From: JADHLJ01 sp038146985
GTDB lineage: Bacteria; Pseudomonadota; Alphaproteobacteria; Thalassobaculales; Thalassobaculaceae
Assembly (NCBI GenBank): GCA_038146985.1
Contig: JAYQSQ010000015.1
Coordinates: 62,001-126,000 of the forward strand
Length of the DNA: 64,000 nt
Direction: 5' to 3'
In this document: piece after piece, positions 1 through 8,843 of the stretch
How the letters are laid out: every line of letters begins with the position of its first letter
Position numbering within the stretch: the stretch's first letter is position 1
The notes under the pieces: generated by a model
The model's input: only the letters and a program-made list of their open reading frames with translations
Database searches by the model: none
What the model was told of the DNA's origin: nothing
Program-made: the position numbers and the translations under genes

Positions 1-1176
1 TCACTTTCGAGAATATAGGAGACGCCGCCCTTGCCAGACTTCTTTGTTCACCCGGATGATCGCCTCATAGTCGCAGCCGATAGCAGCGGGGTCGATCGGC
101 AGATGGGGCACCTCGAACAGCACGCTGTTGGCGGACTCCATCCGCCTTCATGCCTTGTTGATCGCGTCCCTGGTGCGAGCCCGAGAAGGCGGTGTGCGCA
201 GCTCGCCCGCATAGGGGTGGCGGGGATGGATCGGCAGCTGGTTGCAATGCCTCGCCGTCGCCATTAATCCGTTGATGTTGGAGAAGTCAGCGCCGGAGTC
301 GACACCCTGGGTGAAGATTGAGGCCAGGGTGATATCCCATTGCCAGTCCGCTCGCCATTGCCGAACAGGGTGCCCTCGGCCAGTCGGCGCCGGCCATCTG
401 GGCCAGTTCCGCCGCCGCGACATCGGTGCCCAGTCGTTGTGGGGATGGACAGACAGGATCACCCGCTCGCGGTTGGAAGTTATTTGCCCATCCATTCGAT
501 CTGATCAGCGAAGATGTTGGGTGCTCGCCATCTCACCGTCGAGGGCGGGTTGATGATGGTCAGGTTCTCCTCGGTCGGCCCCCAGATATCCAGGACCGCT
601 TCGGAGACCTCCATCGCATAGTCGAGCTCGGTACCGGTGAAGCTCTCAGGCGCGAGTATTCCAGGCGGACCTTGGTGCCGCCCTTCTCCAGCATTGGGAT
701 GCGGTCACGCACCATCTTGGCGCCTCGGTGGCGATCCACTTCACGCCGTCCCGGTCAGAGGCGAAGACAACCCGGCGCTTTGCAAGGTGCTGGTCGAGTT
801 ATCAGAGATGGACGATACAGTTCCGCCGACCCGATCAGGCTCTCGAAGGTCGCTGGATCAGTTCCTCACGGGCCTGAGTCAGCACCTGAATTGAGACATC
901 GTCGGAATCAGGCCCCTGCTCAATAATCTCGCGCACGAAGTTGAAATCAGTATCCGAGGCGGCGGGAAGCCGACTTGATCTCATGAAGCCCATCTCCACC
1001 AGGGTGCCAGACATCCGGTGCTTGCGCGGGCTGTCCATCGGATCGACCAGCGCCTGGTGCCGTCGCGCAGGTCGACGGGCGCAGATCGGCGCCTTGGTGA
1101 TGGTCCGCCCGACCATTGCGGTTTCTGGATCGGGATTGCGGAAAGCCTGATACTTTTCGATCGGCATGCGGTTCAT
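1..1176 (-). pseudogene. leuA: Degenerate 2-isopropylmalate synthase (leuA), runs off the left edge
   Basis: Minus-strand pieces in different frames match successive parts of the long-form 2-isopropylmalate synthase, the first enzyme of leucine synthesis. The start (MNRMPIEKYQAF, then GRTITKAPI and DPMDSPRK) lies at 1176 behind an AGGAGTGAC ribosome site. VREIIEQG and IQVLTQAREEL follow near 900. VILSVHPHND, TQGVDSGADFSNI and YCNQLPIHPRHPYAGEL lie in another frame at about 200-460, and VPHLPIDPA plus DYEAIIRVN near 50-120. Conserved blocks are missing bases at many points: the segment after TITKAPI has lost several bases inside the usual WCSVDLRDG block. With that many scattered indels this is a decayed copy, not one slip. 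The rest of the gene lies outside the window. Confidence 0.85.
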
Positions 1177-1611
1177 GGAAGTCACTCCTATGGTCGCGCG
1201 CGGCGGATCACGGTCGTCGGTCGCCGGCGCGAAAATTCGTTTAACGTGTCGTCGTCTGAAAAGCGCTTGCAAATGTTAATTTCCGCTGCCGAAATCTCGC
1301 GCCGACCGATGTCCGCACGCGCCGACACGCCCATTAGGACGGCCTGCTCGTTGCTGGATTCCACGGTCATGATCATCAGAAAATTTCAACGCGCGGTTAA
1401 AACACGGGATGGCAAACGACTCTAACCCGGACCCTCTAAAGAGCCGGGATTGTAAGTCGAAGGCCAAGGCCGTATTGAACGAACGCATGAACATGGCGCG
1501 GAGGAATACGGGCGCGAGCAGTACGGGTAGTCAAGTGCGCGGCAGTTTGCAACGCGACGGTTTTCTTGGCCGAGAGTGCTGGACTATATCCACCGGTAAT
1601 CAGCGGGAAGA
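1177..1611. other. Non-coding stretch between two decayed genes
   Basis: This 435-base stretch upstream of the leuA remnant holds no open frame that I recognise on either strand. Its part next to leuA (1177-1480) has runs of lower GC that could include the old leuA promoter. I see no clear leader peptide with leucine codons and no convincing terminator. Confidence 0.4.
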
Positions 1612-2510
1612 TTGCCGGACGCGACGACCGTCGTTCCCATGGTGAAAGTCTCGGATGCCAGATCGAAGGGGCTGGATCTTTCGCGCCCGCTCGATCCGAA
1701 CGATGAAGCACTCGTTCTCGACTCCTTCAACGGGCCGGCACAGGTCATCTGCTTTCCGAGTCAATCCTTATCCCCGGAACAACGGCCAAGGGATTCATGG
1801 CCGCTTTGCATGCCTCGCTAGAATCGACCATGCCGCATGAACCCAACCGTGCAGAACTACTCAGATATCATGGTGCTCTCCAACGTCGACAAAGGCGGCG
1901 CGAAGAGCCGATCAGTCTCGCCGATGGGAACGGACTGGCGCACACGGACATGTCCTATTCCGCGACCGTCGCGTTTCTGAACGTGCTGCACGCGATCAAG
2001 GTGCCGGTGCGGGACAGGCGGCCGCTGGGCAATACCGAGTTTCTGGACATGTGCGCCGCGTACGCGCCTTGCCGGATGACCTGAAAGCCCAGATCGAAGG
2101 AGCAGACGGCGATCCATGACTTCGACAAGTTCTGGGCGAAGATGGTGGCGATGCCGGGCACCCAGCGAAAGCCGCTGACGCCGGAACAGCGCGCCGCCAA
2201 GCCGCCGGTCTCGCATCCTATCGTGCTGATCCATCCGATCTCGAGGCGCAAGGCGCTCTATTGCAATGTCGGCTATGCGGTCCGGGTGGATGGGGTGGAC
2301 AAGGCCGAAAGCGACGAGATTCTCGACGCGCTGTTCGAGCATCAGCTTCAGGACCGGTTCAAATACGTCCACCGCTGGACCGAAGGCGACGTGCTGGCCT
2401 GGGATAATCTGTGGACCATGCACAACGCGGTCGCCGATTACCGCGCGGACGAGCCCCGGCTGATGCGGCGCTGTCAGGTCATGGCCGACAAGATCCGTCC
2501 CTGGGGCTGA
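1612..2510 (+). pseudogene. Fragmented TauD/TfdA-family 2-oxoglutarate dioxygenase
   Basis: Three plus-strand pieces in different frames line up with one TauD-type non-haem iron dioxygenase. The N-terminal piece has GLDLSRPLDPNDEALV and VICFPSQSLSPEQ (about 1666-1780). The middle piece has the iron-binding HxD as HTDMSY, then VLHAIKVP (about 1940-2010). The C-terminal piece has MPGTQRKPLTPEQRAAKPP, VHRWTEGDVLAWDN and the distal histidine in MHNAV, ending at 2510. Known members couple 2-oxoglutarate decarboxylation to substrate hydroxylation; the substrate cannot be told. At least two indels separate the pieces, so no full-length product is made if the sequence is right. It sits between the decayed leuA and a convergent TRAP permease gene. 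Confidence 0.8.
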
Positions 2511-2522
2511 CGGGTACGGGGC

Positions 2523-4406
2523 CTATTTCTGGGCCACCGTCTCCTCGACGATGTCGTCCGCCGGGCGCTTGAAGATCACCAGCTGCAGCACCACGACACC
2601 CCCGATGATCGCCGCGCCGACGATGTCGGTAGTCAGGCCCGGTTTGATCAGGGTAAGCGCCGCGGCGATCAGCATGAGCCGCTCTATGACGTTTGCGCGG
2701 CGCAGGAAATAGCCGTGAAGCCCCGCCGCCAGACAGCACACCCCGATCACCGAGGTCACACACGCGATGACCACGTTCAACGGCTCGCCGATCAGCAGGA
2801 GCGAGGGGCCGTAGACGAACATGAAGGGGATGATGTAGCCGGTCGCCGCGAGCTTCATCGCCGCGATGCCGCCGTCCCACAGTCCCGCTCCCGACAGGCC
2901 ATTGGCGGCGTAGAGCGTGATCGCCACCGGCGGGGTGATCGATGATAGGATCGCGAAATAGAACACGAACATGTGCGCCGCCTCGAGCGGAACGCCGAGC
3001 TTGATGATCGCCGGGACCAGCAGCGCGACCTGCACGATATAGGCCGGCGTCGTCGGCAGGCCCATACCCAGGATGATGCCGGCGATCGCGGTCAGGATCA
3101 GCGCCAAAAGCAAGGTGTCCTGAGCCAGCGAAATCACGAAGGCGGTAAAGTCGATGCCGATACCGCTCAAGGCTATGATGCCGATCACGATCCCGGAACA
3201 GGCGCAGGCCGACGCCACCTGGAGCGAGTTTTTCACACCGTCGATGAGGCCTTCCACGATCAGCGGGATGGTTATCTCGCTGCGGGTGGTCTTGCGCATC
3301 AGGGCGACGGGAACAACCGAGAGCAGGCCAAGGGTCGCCGCATAGGGTGCGCTGTAACCGGCGACGAGGACGCCGACGATCACCACGAGGGGGAGGAACT
3401 GATGGCCGCGGGCTTTCAGAACCTCGCCCATGCGCGGCAGGTCCGGCTTCGGCAGTCCCTTGAGGCCGACACGCTTCGCCTCGAAATGCACCGCGATGAA
3501 GACGGCGAGGAAATACAGCAGCGCCGGAAGGATCGCGATCCCGATCACCGTCAGGTAACTGACCGCCATGAACTCGGCCATCACGAAGGCGGCGGCGCCC
3601 ATGAGCGGCGGCATGATCTGGCCGCCGGTCGAGGCCACCGCTTCGACCGCGCCGGCGAAGGCCGGGCGGTAGCCGATCCGTTTCATCAGCGGAATCGTGA
3701 AGGTGCCCGTGGTCATCACATTGGCCGTGGACGATCCGGATATGGTACCGAACATGGCGCTGGTCATGCAGGCCACCTTGGCGGGGCCACCGGCGGTGCC
3801 GCCGGCCAGGGCCAGCGCGAAATCCATGAACAACTTTCCGGTACCGGAACGCTCGACCAGGGAGCCGAAAACGATGAACAGGACCATGTAGGTCGCCGAG
3901 ACGTTCAGCGGGATGCCGAAGATCCCCTCGGTCGTCAGATACATCTGGTCGATCAGTTCGCCGGGCTTGAGATTGGCGAAGAACAAGCCATAGGCGAGGA
4001 ACAGCAGCGCCGTGAGCGGCAGGGCCAGCCCGACCGTGCGCCGCGCCGCCTCCAGCACCACCACAATGATACCAATACCGAGAACCAGTTCGATCGGCCG
4101 CAGCTCGTCCACATAGGCGAAGCGGGTGAGCACGTGGTCATGCTCGATGAAGAGATAAGCGATGACGGCCACCGACATCGCGATAAACATCGTGTCGATC
4201 GTGGCGCCGAGGATCGCCTTGCCGATCGGTCCCTTATCCATCAGAGGGAACCACAGAAAGATCAGGATCAGCGCAAAGATCAGGTGGGTTCCGCGAAAGT
4301 GGAAAACCTCCGGCGCGCCCGTCGCGACGACCCAGAGATGGAACGCGAACATCGCGATCGCGATACTTCCGGGAATCCAGATCCCGAGCTTGTTATCCCC
4401 CAACAT
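2523..4406 (-). CDS. TRAP transporter fused permease (4TM/12TM)
   Basis: This 627-residue membrane protein fuses the small (DctQ-like) and large (DctM-like) TRAP permease parts. Hydrophobic segments run throughout, beginning IWIPGSIAIAMFAFHLW. The large-subunit region carries GTISGSSTANVMTTGTFTIP and SSITPPVAITLYAANGLSG, both typical of TRAP permeases. The length is normal for fused permeases that work with TAXI receptors, and the TAXI receptor gene lies just upstream. It would use an ion gradient to import an organic acid presented by that receptor; the substrate is not evident. The ATG at 4406 follows an AGGGG site. A stem-loop separates it from the receptor gene. Confidence 0.93.
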   Translation of the reverse strand: MLGDNKLGIWIPGSIAIAMFAFHLWVVATGAPEVFHFRGTHLIFALILIFLWFPLMDKGPIGKAILGATIDTMFIAMSVAVIAYLFIEHDHVLTRFAYVDELRPIELVLGIGIIVVVLEAARRTVGLALPLTALLFLAYGLFFANLKPGELIDQMYLTTEGIFGIPLNVSATYMVLFIVFGSLVERSGTGKLFMDFALALAGGTAGGPAKVACMTSAMFGTISGSSTANVMTTGTFTIPLMKRIGYRPAFAGAVEAVASTGGQIMPPLMGAAAFVMAEFMAVSYLTVIGIAILPALLYFLAVFIAVHFEAKRVGLKGLPKPDLPRMGEVLKARGHQFLPLVVIVGVLVAGYSAPYAATLGLLSVVPVALMRKTTRSEITIPLIVEGLIDGVKNSLQVASACACSGIVIGIIALSGIGIDFTAFVISLAQDTLLLALILTAIAGIILGMGLPTTPAYIVQVALLVPAIIKLGVPLEAAHMFVFYFAILSSITPPVAITLYAANGLSGAGLWDGGIAAMKLAATGYIIPFMFVYGPSLLLIGEPLNVVIACVTSVIGVCCLAAGLHGYFLRRANVIERLMLIAAALTLIKPGLTTDIVGAAIIGGVVVLQLVIFKRPADDIVEETVAQK

Positions 4407-4479
4407 CGTGGCAACCCCTAAAGAGGGTCAGGACTCCCGGCGCGACGCCGAACCGTGACCATGGACGGAAAGTCGTTGA

Positions 4480-4514
4480 AACCCACGCGGACACCTCGGA
4501 TGCCCGCGTGGGTT
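4480..4514 (-). terminator. Stem-loop between TAXI receptor and permease genes
   Basis: A perfect 11-base inverted repeat (AACCCACGCGG at 4480-4490, CCGCGTGGGTT at 4504-4514) with a 13-base loop lies just after the receptor stop codon. No long U-run follows on the minus strand, so it looks more like a partial terminator or 3'-end stabiliser that keeps receptor mRNA above permease mRNA than a full stop. Confidence 0.7.
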
Positions 4515-4530
4515 GCTCATGCCGCGCCGT

Positions 4531-5484
4531 TCAGAGGGCGCCGGCCTCCTTGTAGGCCTTCGCGGAACCCGGATGCAGCGGGACACCGATATCGTTGGCC
4601 ATGTCCTTGGCGGTCAGGGAGGAAAGCGGCTTCACGATCGCGCCGAGTTCCTGACCACGTTTGATCAACGCCTTGGTGATCTTGTACGCGGTGTCTTCCG
4701 AGACCATTTCGCAGTTGAGAATGAGATGCGCCGGGAAACCGGCGATGATCACATCCTCGTCCTGGCCAGGATAGCTCTTGGCCGGAATCGTGAGGCGGCC
4801 CCAACCCGGGTTCTGCTTCTTCAGGCTCGCGAATTGCGCGTCTGTGATCGGCAGAAACTTGATCTTGCGGGAATTGGTCAGATCAAGCAGCGAGCCGTTC
4901 GGCACCGAGGTGATGGTCATCATCGCGTCGACCTGACCGTCTTTCATCATGTTCACGCCGTCGGAAATCGACGCGAAGTTCACCTTGGCGAGACTGTCGT
5001 AGGTGAGGCCCTCGGTCTTCAGCAAGGCGCGCGCGCCAAGCTCTGTTGTGTTGCCGCGCGGCAGGGTCACGATGGATTTTCCCTTCAGATCGGCGACCGA
5101 ATTCACCGACATATCGGTCGTCGTGACCTGCAGGAAGTTGTTGTAGAAGGATCCGAGATTGCAGACGTTCTGCAGCTTCTCTTCGAACGGCTCGTTCCCG
5201 TTGATACCGTCCACCGCCGACATCACCAGGCTCCAGGCCATGTGCGCCTTGCCGCCGGAGATGCCCTTCAGATTGATCAGGCCCGCGCCCGGCCGGATGG
5301 TAACGCTGGTGCCCGGCACTTCCTGTTCGATGATGTTCTTGATCGCGCCGCCCAGCGGGTACCAGCTGCCGCCGGCCGGTCCGGTCATGAAGGTGATGTC
5401 CTCGGCCGAGGATGGTGTCGCCGCCAGGCCGATCACGCCGGCGACCGCCGCGGCCATCGCGCCGCGCGAAATCGATTTGATCAT
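4531..5484 (-). CDS. TAXI-family TRAP transporter solute receptor
   Basis: This 317-residue secreted protein has a signal peptide (MIKSISRGAMAAAVAGVIGL, cleaved near SSAED) and then the TAXI-family opening ITFMTGPAGGSWYPLGGAI. Later family-like segments include SDGVNMMKDGQVDAMM and VPLHPGSAKAYKEAG at the C-terminus. It should bind its ligand in the periplasm and deliver it to the fused permease encoded downstream. The ATG at 5484 has a strong GGGAGGACC ribosome site. TAXI receptors bind small organic acids or amino acids such as glutamate, but no residue here fixes the ligand. Confidence 0.93.
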   Translation of the reverse strand: MIKSISRGAMAAAVAGVIGLAATPSSAEDITFMTGPAGGSWYPLGGAIKNIIEQEVPGTSVTIRPGAGLINLKGISGGKAHMAWSLVMSAVDGINGNEPFEEKLQNVCNLGSFYNNFLQVTTTDMSVNSVADLKGKSIVTLPRGNTTELGARALLKTEGLTYDSLAKVNFASISDGVNMMKDGQVDAMMTITSVPNGSLLDLTNSRKIKFLPITDAQFASLKKQNPGWGRLTIPAKSYPGQDEDVIIAGFPAHLILNCEMVSEDTAYKITKALIKRGQELGAIVKPLSSLTAKDMANDIGVPLHPGSAKAYKEAGAL

Positions 5485-5795
5485 CTTGGTCCTCCCAGTT
5501 AGCAGGGGTTCCGCCGAAGGCGGATCGCCTTATTAATTATTCCACCTCTCGGCTTCGACGCCCGAGCACCCGCCTCCATGTGGTGACGGAACGCTACACC
5601 CCCTCCCGTGGACCGTCGAGGGTCCAAATGACAACACGGTACCCATCAACGCATGCGCGATGCTGTGCATGGCCGTACCGAGGCCCCGCGATGGGCCTGC
5701 GACGATCCACCGCTTTTTCGGGTGCTTCTTCTTTTGGAGGTCGTGCTAGTTTGCCGCTCGTGGCGACTCCGGGACCGGCGGATGAAGGTGGAACG
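5485..5795. other. Divergent intergenic region between TAXI operon and hemA
   Basis: This 311-base spacer must hold both promoters. A perfect small stem-loop, TCCGCC-GAA-GGCGGA at 5510-5524, lies in the TAXI leader next to AT-rich sequence (5530-5540). An open frame runs through 5580-5795 into hemA, but its predicted residues are unlike any ALAS N-terminus. I see no firm promoter hexamers. Confidence 0.4.
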
Positions 5796-6998
5796 ATGCC
5801 GTCCAGCACCCTTCTTGACTTCTGTGAGAGCGAGCTCGACCGGATCAGATCCGAGGACCGCTACCGCGTGTTCGCGCATCTGGAGAAGCAGGCAGACAGG
5901 TTTCCGATCTATACCCATTACCGCGACGACGGCAGCACGGCGGACGTCACCGTCTGGTGCTCGAACGACTATCTCGGCATGGGACAATCCTCGATCGTGA
6001 TTGATGCGGCCCGGGACGCGGCCGCGCGGATCGGCGCTGGGGCCGGCGGAACCCGGAACATTTCCGGCACCAGCCACTATCATATTCTTCTGGAGGAGGA
6101 ACTCGCCGACCTGCACGGCAAGGAGGCGGCGCTGATCTTCACGTCCGGTTATGTCGCCAATGAGGCGACCCTGTCGACGCTCCTGAACGCCCGGCCCAAC
6201 TCCATCGTCTTTTCGGACGAGAAGAACCACGCCTCGATGATCGAGGGCATGCGGCGGTCCAAGGCCGGCAAGCAGATCTTCCGGCATAACGATACGGCGC
6301 ACCTAGAGGACCTGCTGGCCGACGCGGATCCGGACGCCCATAAGTTCGTGGCCTTCGAGAGCGTCTACTCCATGGACGGCGACATCTCGCCGATCGGCAA
6401 AATCTGCGAGATCGCGAAACGCCATGGCGCGACCACCTATCTCGACGAGGTCCACGCGGTCGGCATGTATGGCGAACGTGGCGGCGGCGTCGCCGAACGC
6501 GACGGGGTCATGGCCGAGGTGGATCTGATCGAGGGGACGCTCGCCAAGGGTTTTGGCGTGCATGGCGGTTATGTCGCCGGGCCAGCCGCGGTTCTGGATT
6601 ATGTACGCAGCGTGGCGCCCGGCTTCATCTTCACCACCTCTATGCCGCCGATGGTCGCCGGCGCGGCGCTCGCCAGTGTTAGGCACCTGAAGCAGAGCGG
6701 CCAGGAGCGCGCCATGCAGCAGCGCCAGGCCGCGCGTCTGAAAGAGGCGTTCAAGGACGCCGGCCTGCCGGTCATGGACAGCGACAGCCATATCGTCCCC
6801 CTTCTGGTCGGCGACGCCGCCCGCGCCAGGGAGATGTCCGATCGGCTGCTGGACGAGTTTCAGATCTATGTGACGGCGATCAATTACCCAACGGTGGCCG
6901 TCGGGACCGAACGTCTGCGTTTTACGCCGACGCCGCATCACACGGACGCAATGATTGGCGATTTGGTAAATGTGCTGAGAGACTTGTTCCACGAATAG
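5796..6998 (+). CDS. hemA: 5-aminolevulinate synthase
   Basis: This 400-residue PLP enzyme condenses succinyl-CoA and glycine to 5-aminolevulinate, the first tetrapyrrole step in alphaproteobacteria, and so feeds haem and cobalamin alike. Visible motifs are WCSNDYLGMGQ (about 54-64), GTRNISGTSHYH (85-96), LDEVHAVGMYGERGGG (216-231) with the PLP-contacting Asp, and GTLAKGFGVHGGYVAG with the Schiff-base lysine near residue 251, then FIFTTSMPP. I chose the ATG at 5796 because AAGGTGGAACG precedes it and the protein then starts like other ALAS (MPSSTLLDFCESELDRI). The frame stays open 72 codons further upstream, but those residues do not look like ALAS. Confidence 0.95.
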   Translation: MPSSTLLDFCESELDRIRSEDRYRVFAHLEKQADRFPIYTHYRDDGSTADVTVWCSNDYLGMGQSSIVIDAARDAAARIGAGAGGTRNISGTSHYHILLEEELADLHGKEAALIFTSGYVANEATLSTLLNARPNSIVFSDEKNHASMIEGMRRSKAGKQIFRHNDTAHLEDLLADADPDAHKFVAFESVYSMDGDISPIGKICEIAKRHGATTYLDEVHAVGMYGERGGGVAERDGVMAEVDLIEGTLAKGFGVHGGYVAGPAAVLDYVRSVAPGFIFTTSMPPMVAGAALASVRHLKQSGQERAMQQRQAARLKEAFKDAGLPVMDSDSHIVPLLVGDAARAREMSDRLLDEFQIYVTAINYPTVAVGTERLRFTPTPHHTDAMIGDLVNVLRDLFHE

Positions 6999-7025
6999 CT
7001 TCCCTTGATGAAGCCCGGCCTATTT

Positions 7026-7784
7026 TTATTCTCTGCCGCCGCCACGGCCCGCGCCGTCCGCGAACCGGGCCGCGCCCGACGCCGCTTCCACGCGTTTAGC
7101 CTCCTCGGCGCCTTCGGCTTCGCGTTCCAGCGCCTCGGCGAGAGGCAGACCCGTTGAGGTAAGCGCCGACCAGCGATCGGCGCGCAGGGCGGTTTGGGGA
7201 AACTGTGCCATCTGCCGCGCGACGGCCTCGGCGGCGGTGCGGGCCTGTCCGGTGGGCTCTACCCGGTCGGCAAGGCCCATCGCCTTGGCTTCGGCGGCAT
7301 CCACCGGCCGTCCGGTATTCAGCATGTCGAGGGCCCGGCCCATGCCGATCAGACGCGGCAGGCGGACCGTGGTCCCGTCACTCATGGGAACGCCGAAGCG
7401 CCGGCAGAAGACGCCGAAAACCGCAGTCTCCGTCGCCACCCGCATATCGCAGAAAAGCGCGAGGCCAAGGCCGCCCGCCACCGCATGCCCCTCGACGGCG
7501 GCGATGATGGGCTTGGACAGCGGATGCGCTAGGGATCCCTCGGTTCCGGCCCAAGGCTTGTAGACCGCACCCTTGCCGGCCATTTCGTTCAGGTCCGCGC
7601 CGGCACAGAAAGTTCCACCGGCGCCCCAGAGCACCGCTACCCGGGCGTCCCGGTCCTGGTCGAAATCCAGAAAGGCATTGTGGAGCAGAGACGTCGCCTC
7701 AAGATCCAGGGCGTTTCGCGCTTCCGGCCGGTTAAGGATGATGGTGGTGACGGGGCCGTCCCGTTCGACCTCGATCTTCGCCAT
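7026..7784 (-). CDS. Enoyl-CoA hydratase/isomerase family protein (crotonase)
   Basis: This 252-residue protein has a crotonase fold. The oxyanion-hole segments are GAGGTFCAGADLNEMAGKG (about 54-72) and AAVEGHAVAGGLGLALFCDM (about 94-113), with FGVFCRRFGVPMSDGTTVRL following. Crotonases act on acyl-CoA thioesters by hydration, isomerisation or hydrolysis. The usual second catalytic glutamate of hydratases is not obvious (SDGTTVRLPRLIG here), so a strict hydratase role is doubtful. The last residues are Gly/Arg-rich (GAGRGGGRE). The ATG at 7784 follows AGGGATC. It is convergent with hemA and just downstream of the broken homocysteine methyltransferase gene. Confidence 0.88.
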   Translation of the reverse strand: MAKIEVERDGPVTTIILNRPEARNALDLEATSLLHNAFLDFDQDRDARVAVLWGAGGTFCAGADLNEMAGKGAVYKPWAGTEGSLAHPLSKPIIAAVEGHAVAGGLGLALFCDMRVATETAVFGVFCRRFGVPMSDGTTVRLPRLIGMGRALDMLNTGRPVDAAEAKAMGLADRVEPTGQARTAAEAVARQMAQFPQTALRADRWSALTSTGLPLAEALEREAEGAEEAKRVEAASGAARFADGAGRGGGRE

Positions 7785-7826
7785 GGCGTGATCCCTGTGC
7801 CCGCGGCATGCGGCCGCGTTCCAGGT

Positions 7827-8728
7827 TCATGATAGCAAGCCATTCATCCGGGCGATATGCGTCGGACCGATCTCGCAGCAGCCACCGATCAGCTTGGCGC
7901 CGGACTTGATCCAACCGGCGGCGATCTCGGCGTAGGCGTCCAGGGTCAGGTCACGCCGCTTGCCCAAGGCGTCGAGCCCGTCCCGTGGCCCGAACCATTC
8001 GTCGGGATCGCCTTGAAGCCGTTCGCGTATCCGCCGACCGGCCAGTCTGACAAAGCAGCGAGTGTGGGCATCGCGGCGGTGATCGCTTCCGGCGACGAGC
8101 AATTTAGCAACAACCCGCTCACCGGCAGGCCGTCCAGCGCCGCCCAGGCCTCGGCCAGGCTCTCGCCGCTTCGCAGACAAGCCCGCTCGTCATCCGCGAT
8201 GGTCCAGGCCACCCAGATCGGCTTGCCCGTGGATGCCGCGCCGGACACCGCCCGCGCGCCTCGTCACCCGTCGACATGGTCTCGCAGATCAAGAAGTCCA
8301 CGTGAGGCGCCAAAATTTCAGCCTGCTCGCGATACAAAGGTTCGATCGTCGACGTCAGGAACCAGATCGGGTCGATAGCTGCCATAAATCGGGGGAAGCG
8401 AGCCGGCGATCAGCACCGACGGGTCGGCGTTGTCGCGGGCCTGGCGCGCCATCTCGCAGGCGAGCCTGTTGAGCGCGGCAAACCGGTCCGGCACCTCGCT
8501 CTCGCTGAAGCGGCGGCGGACCACGGCATAAGTATTGGTTACTATGATCCGGGCCCCGGCGCGGATGTAATCCTCATGGACCTCGCGCACCATGTCGGGG
8601 GTGCCGATCAATGCCTGCGCCGACCAGTTCGGACCCTCCGGCTGGCCGCGTCGGATCAGTTCCTGCCCCATGCCGCCATCCATCAGAACAGGGCCTTCCG
8701 GCAGCTTCACGACGGGAACAGTCTGCAT
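7827..8728 (-). pseudogene. Homocysteine S-methyltransferase-like gene with three frameshifts
   Basis: Four overlapping minus-strand pieces together spell a full-length (about 300 residues) homocysteine S-methyltransferase. Its ATG at 8728 has a GAGG site. The N-terminus reads VLMDGGMGQELIRRG; the middle has YREQAEILAPHVDFLICETM, then GKPIWVAWTI and LPVSGLLLNCSSPEAI; the zinc-site GGCCEIGPTHI lies near 7860. Reading shifts occur near 8350, 8250 and 8010. No conserved residue is otherwise lost, so this is either a very recent pseudogene or a sequence with base-call errors. The family transfers a methyl group to homocysteine (from S-methylmethionine, betaine, or as part of a split MetH). Confidence 0.85.
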
Positions 8729-8843
8729 GGCGCGGCCTCGCGGTCGATCGAGACGAACGCACCACGCGAACTGGGCGGCGTTCCGGATCGTAGTTTAAAG
8801 AGTGAACGGAGCGGATGTTAGGGATGTCCGGCAGCTTGATAGC

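Noticed and set aside
1424..1447. Short inverted repeat CCCGG/CCGGG upstream of the leuA remnant as an attenuator
   Set aside because: Short stem, no leader peptide with leucine codons, and it lies in decayed sequence.
2973..4421. 482-codon plus-strand open frame opposite the TRAP permease
   Set aside because: Extremely charged, low-complexity translation (His, Glu, Asp, Arg), as expected from the complement of membrane-protein codons.
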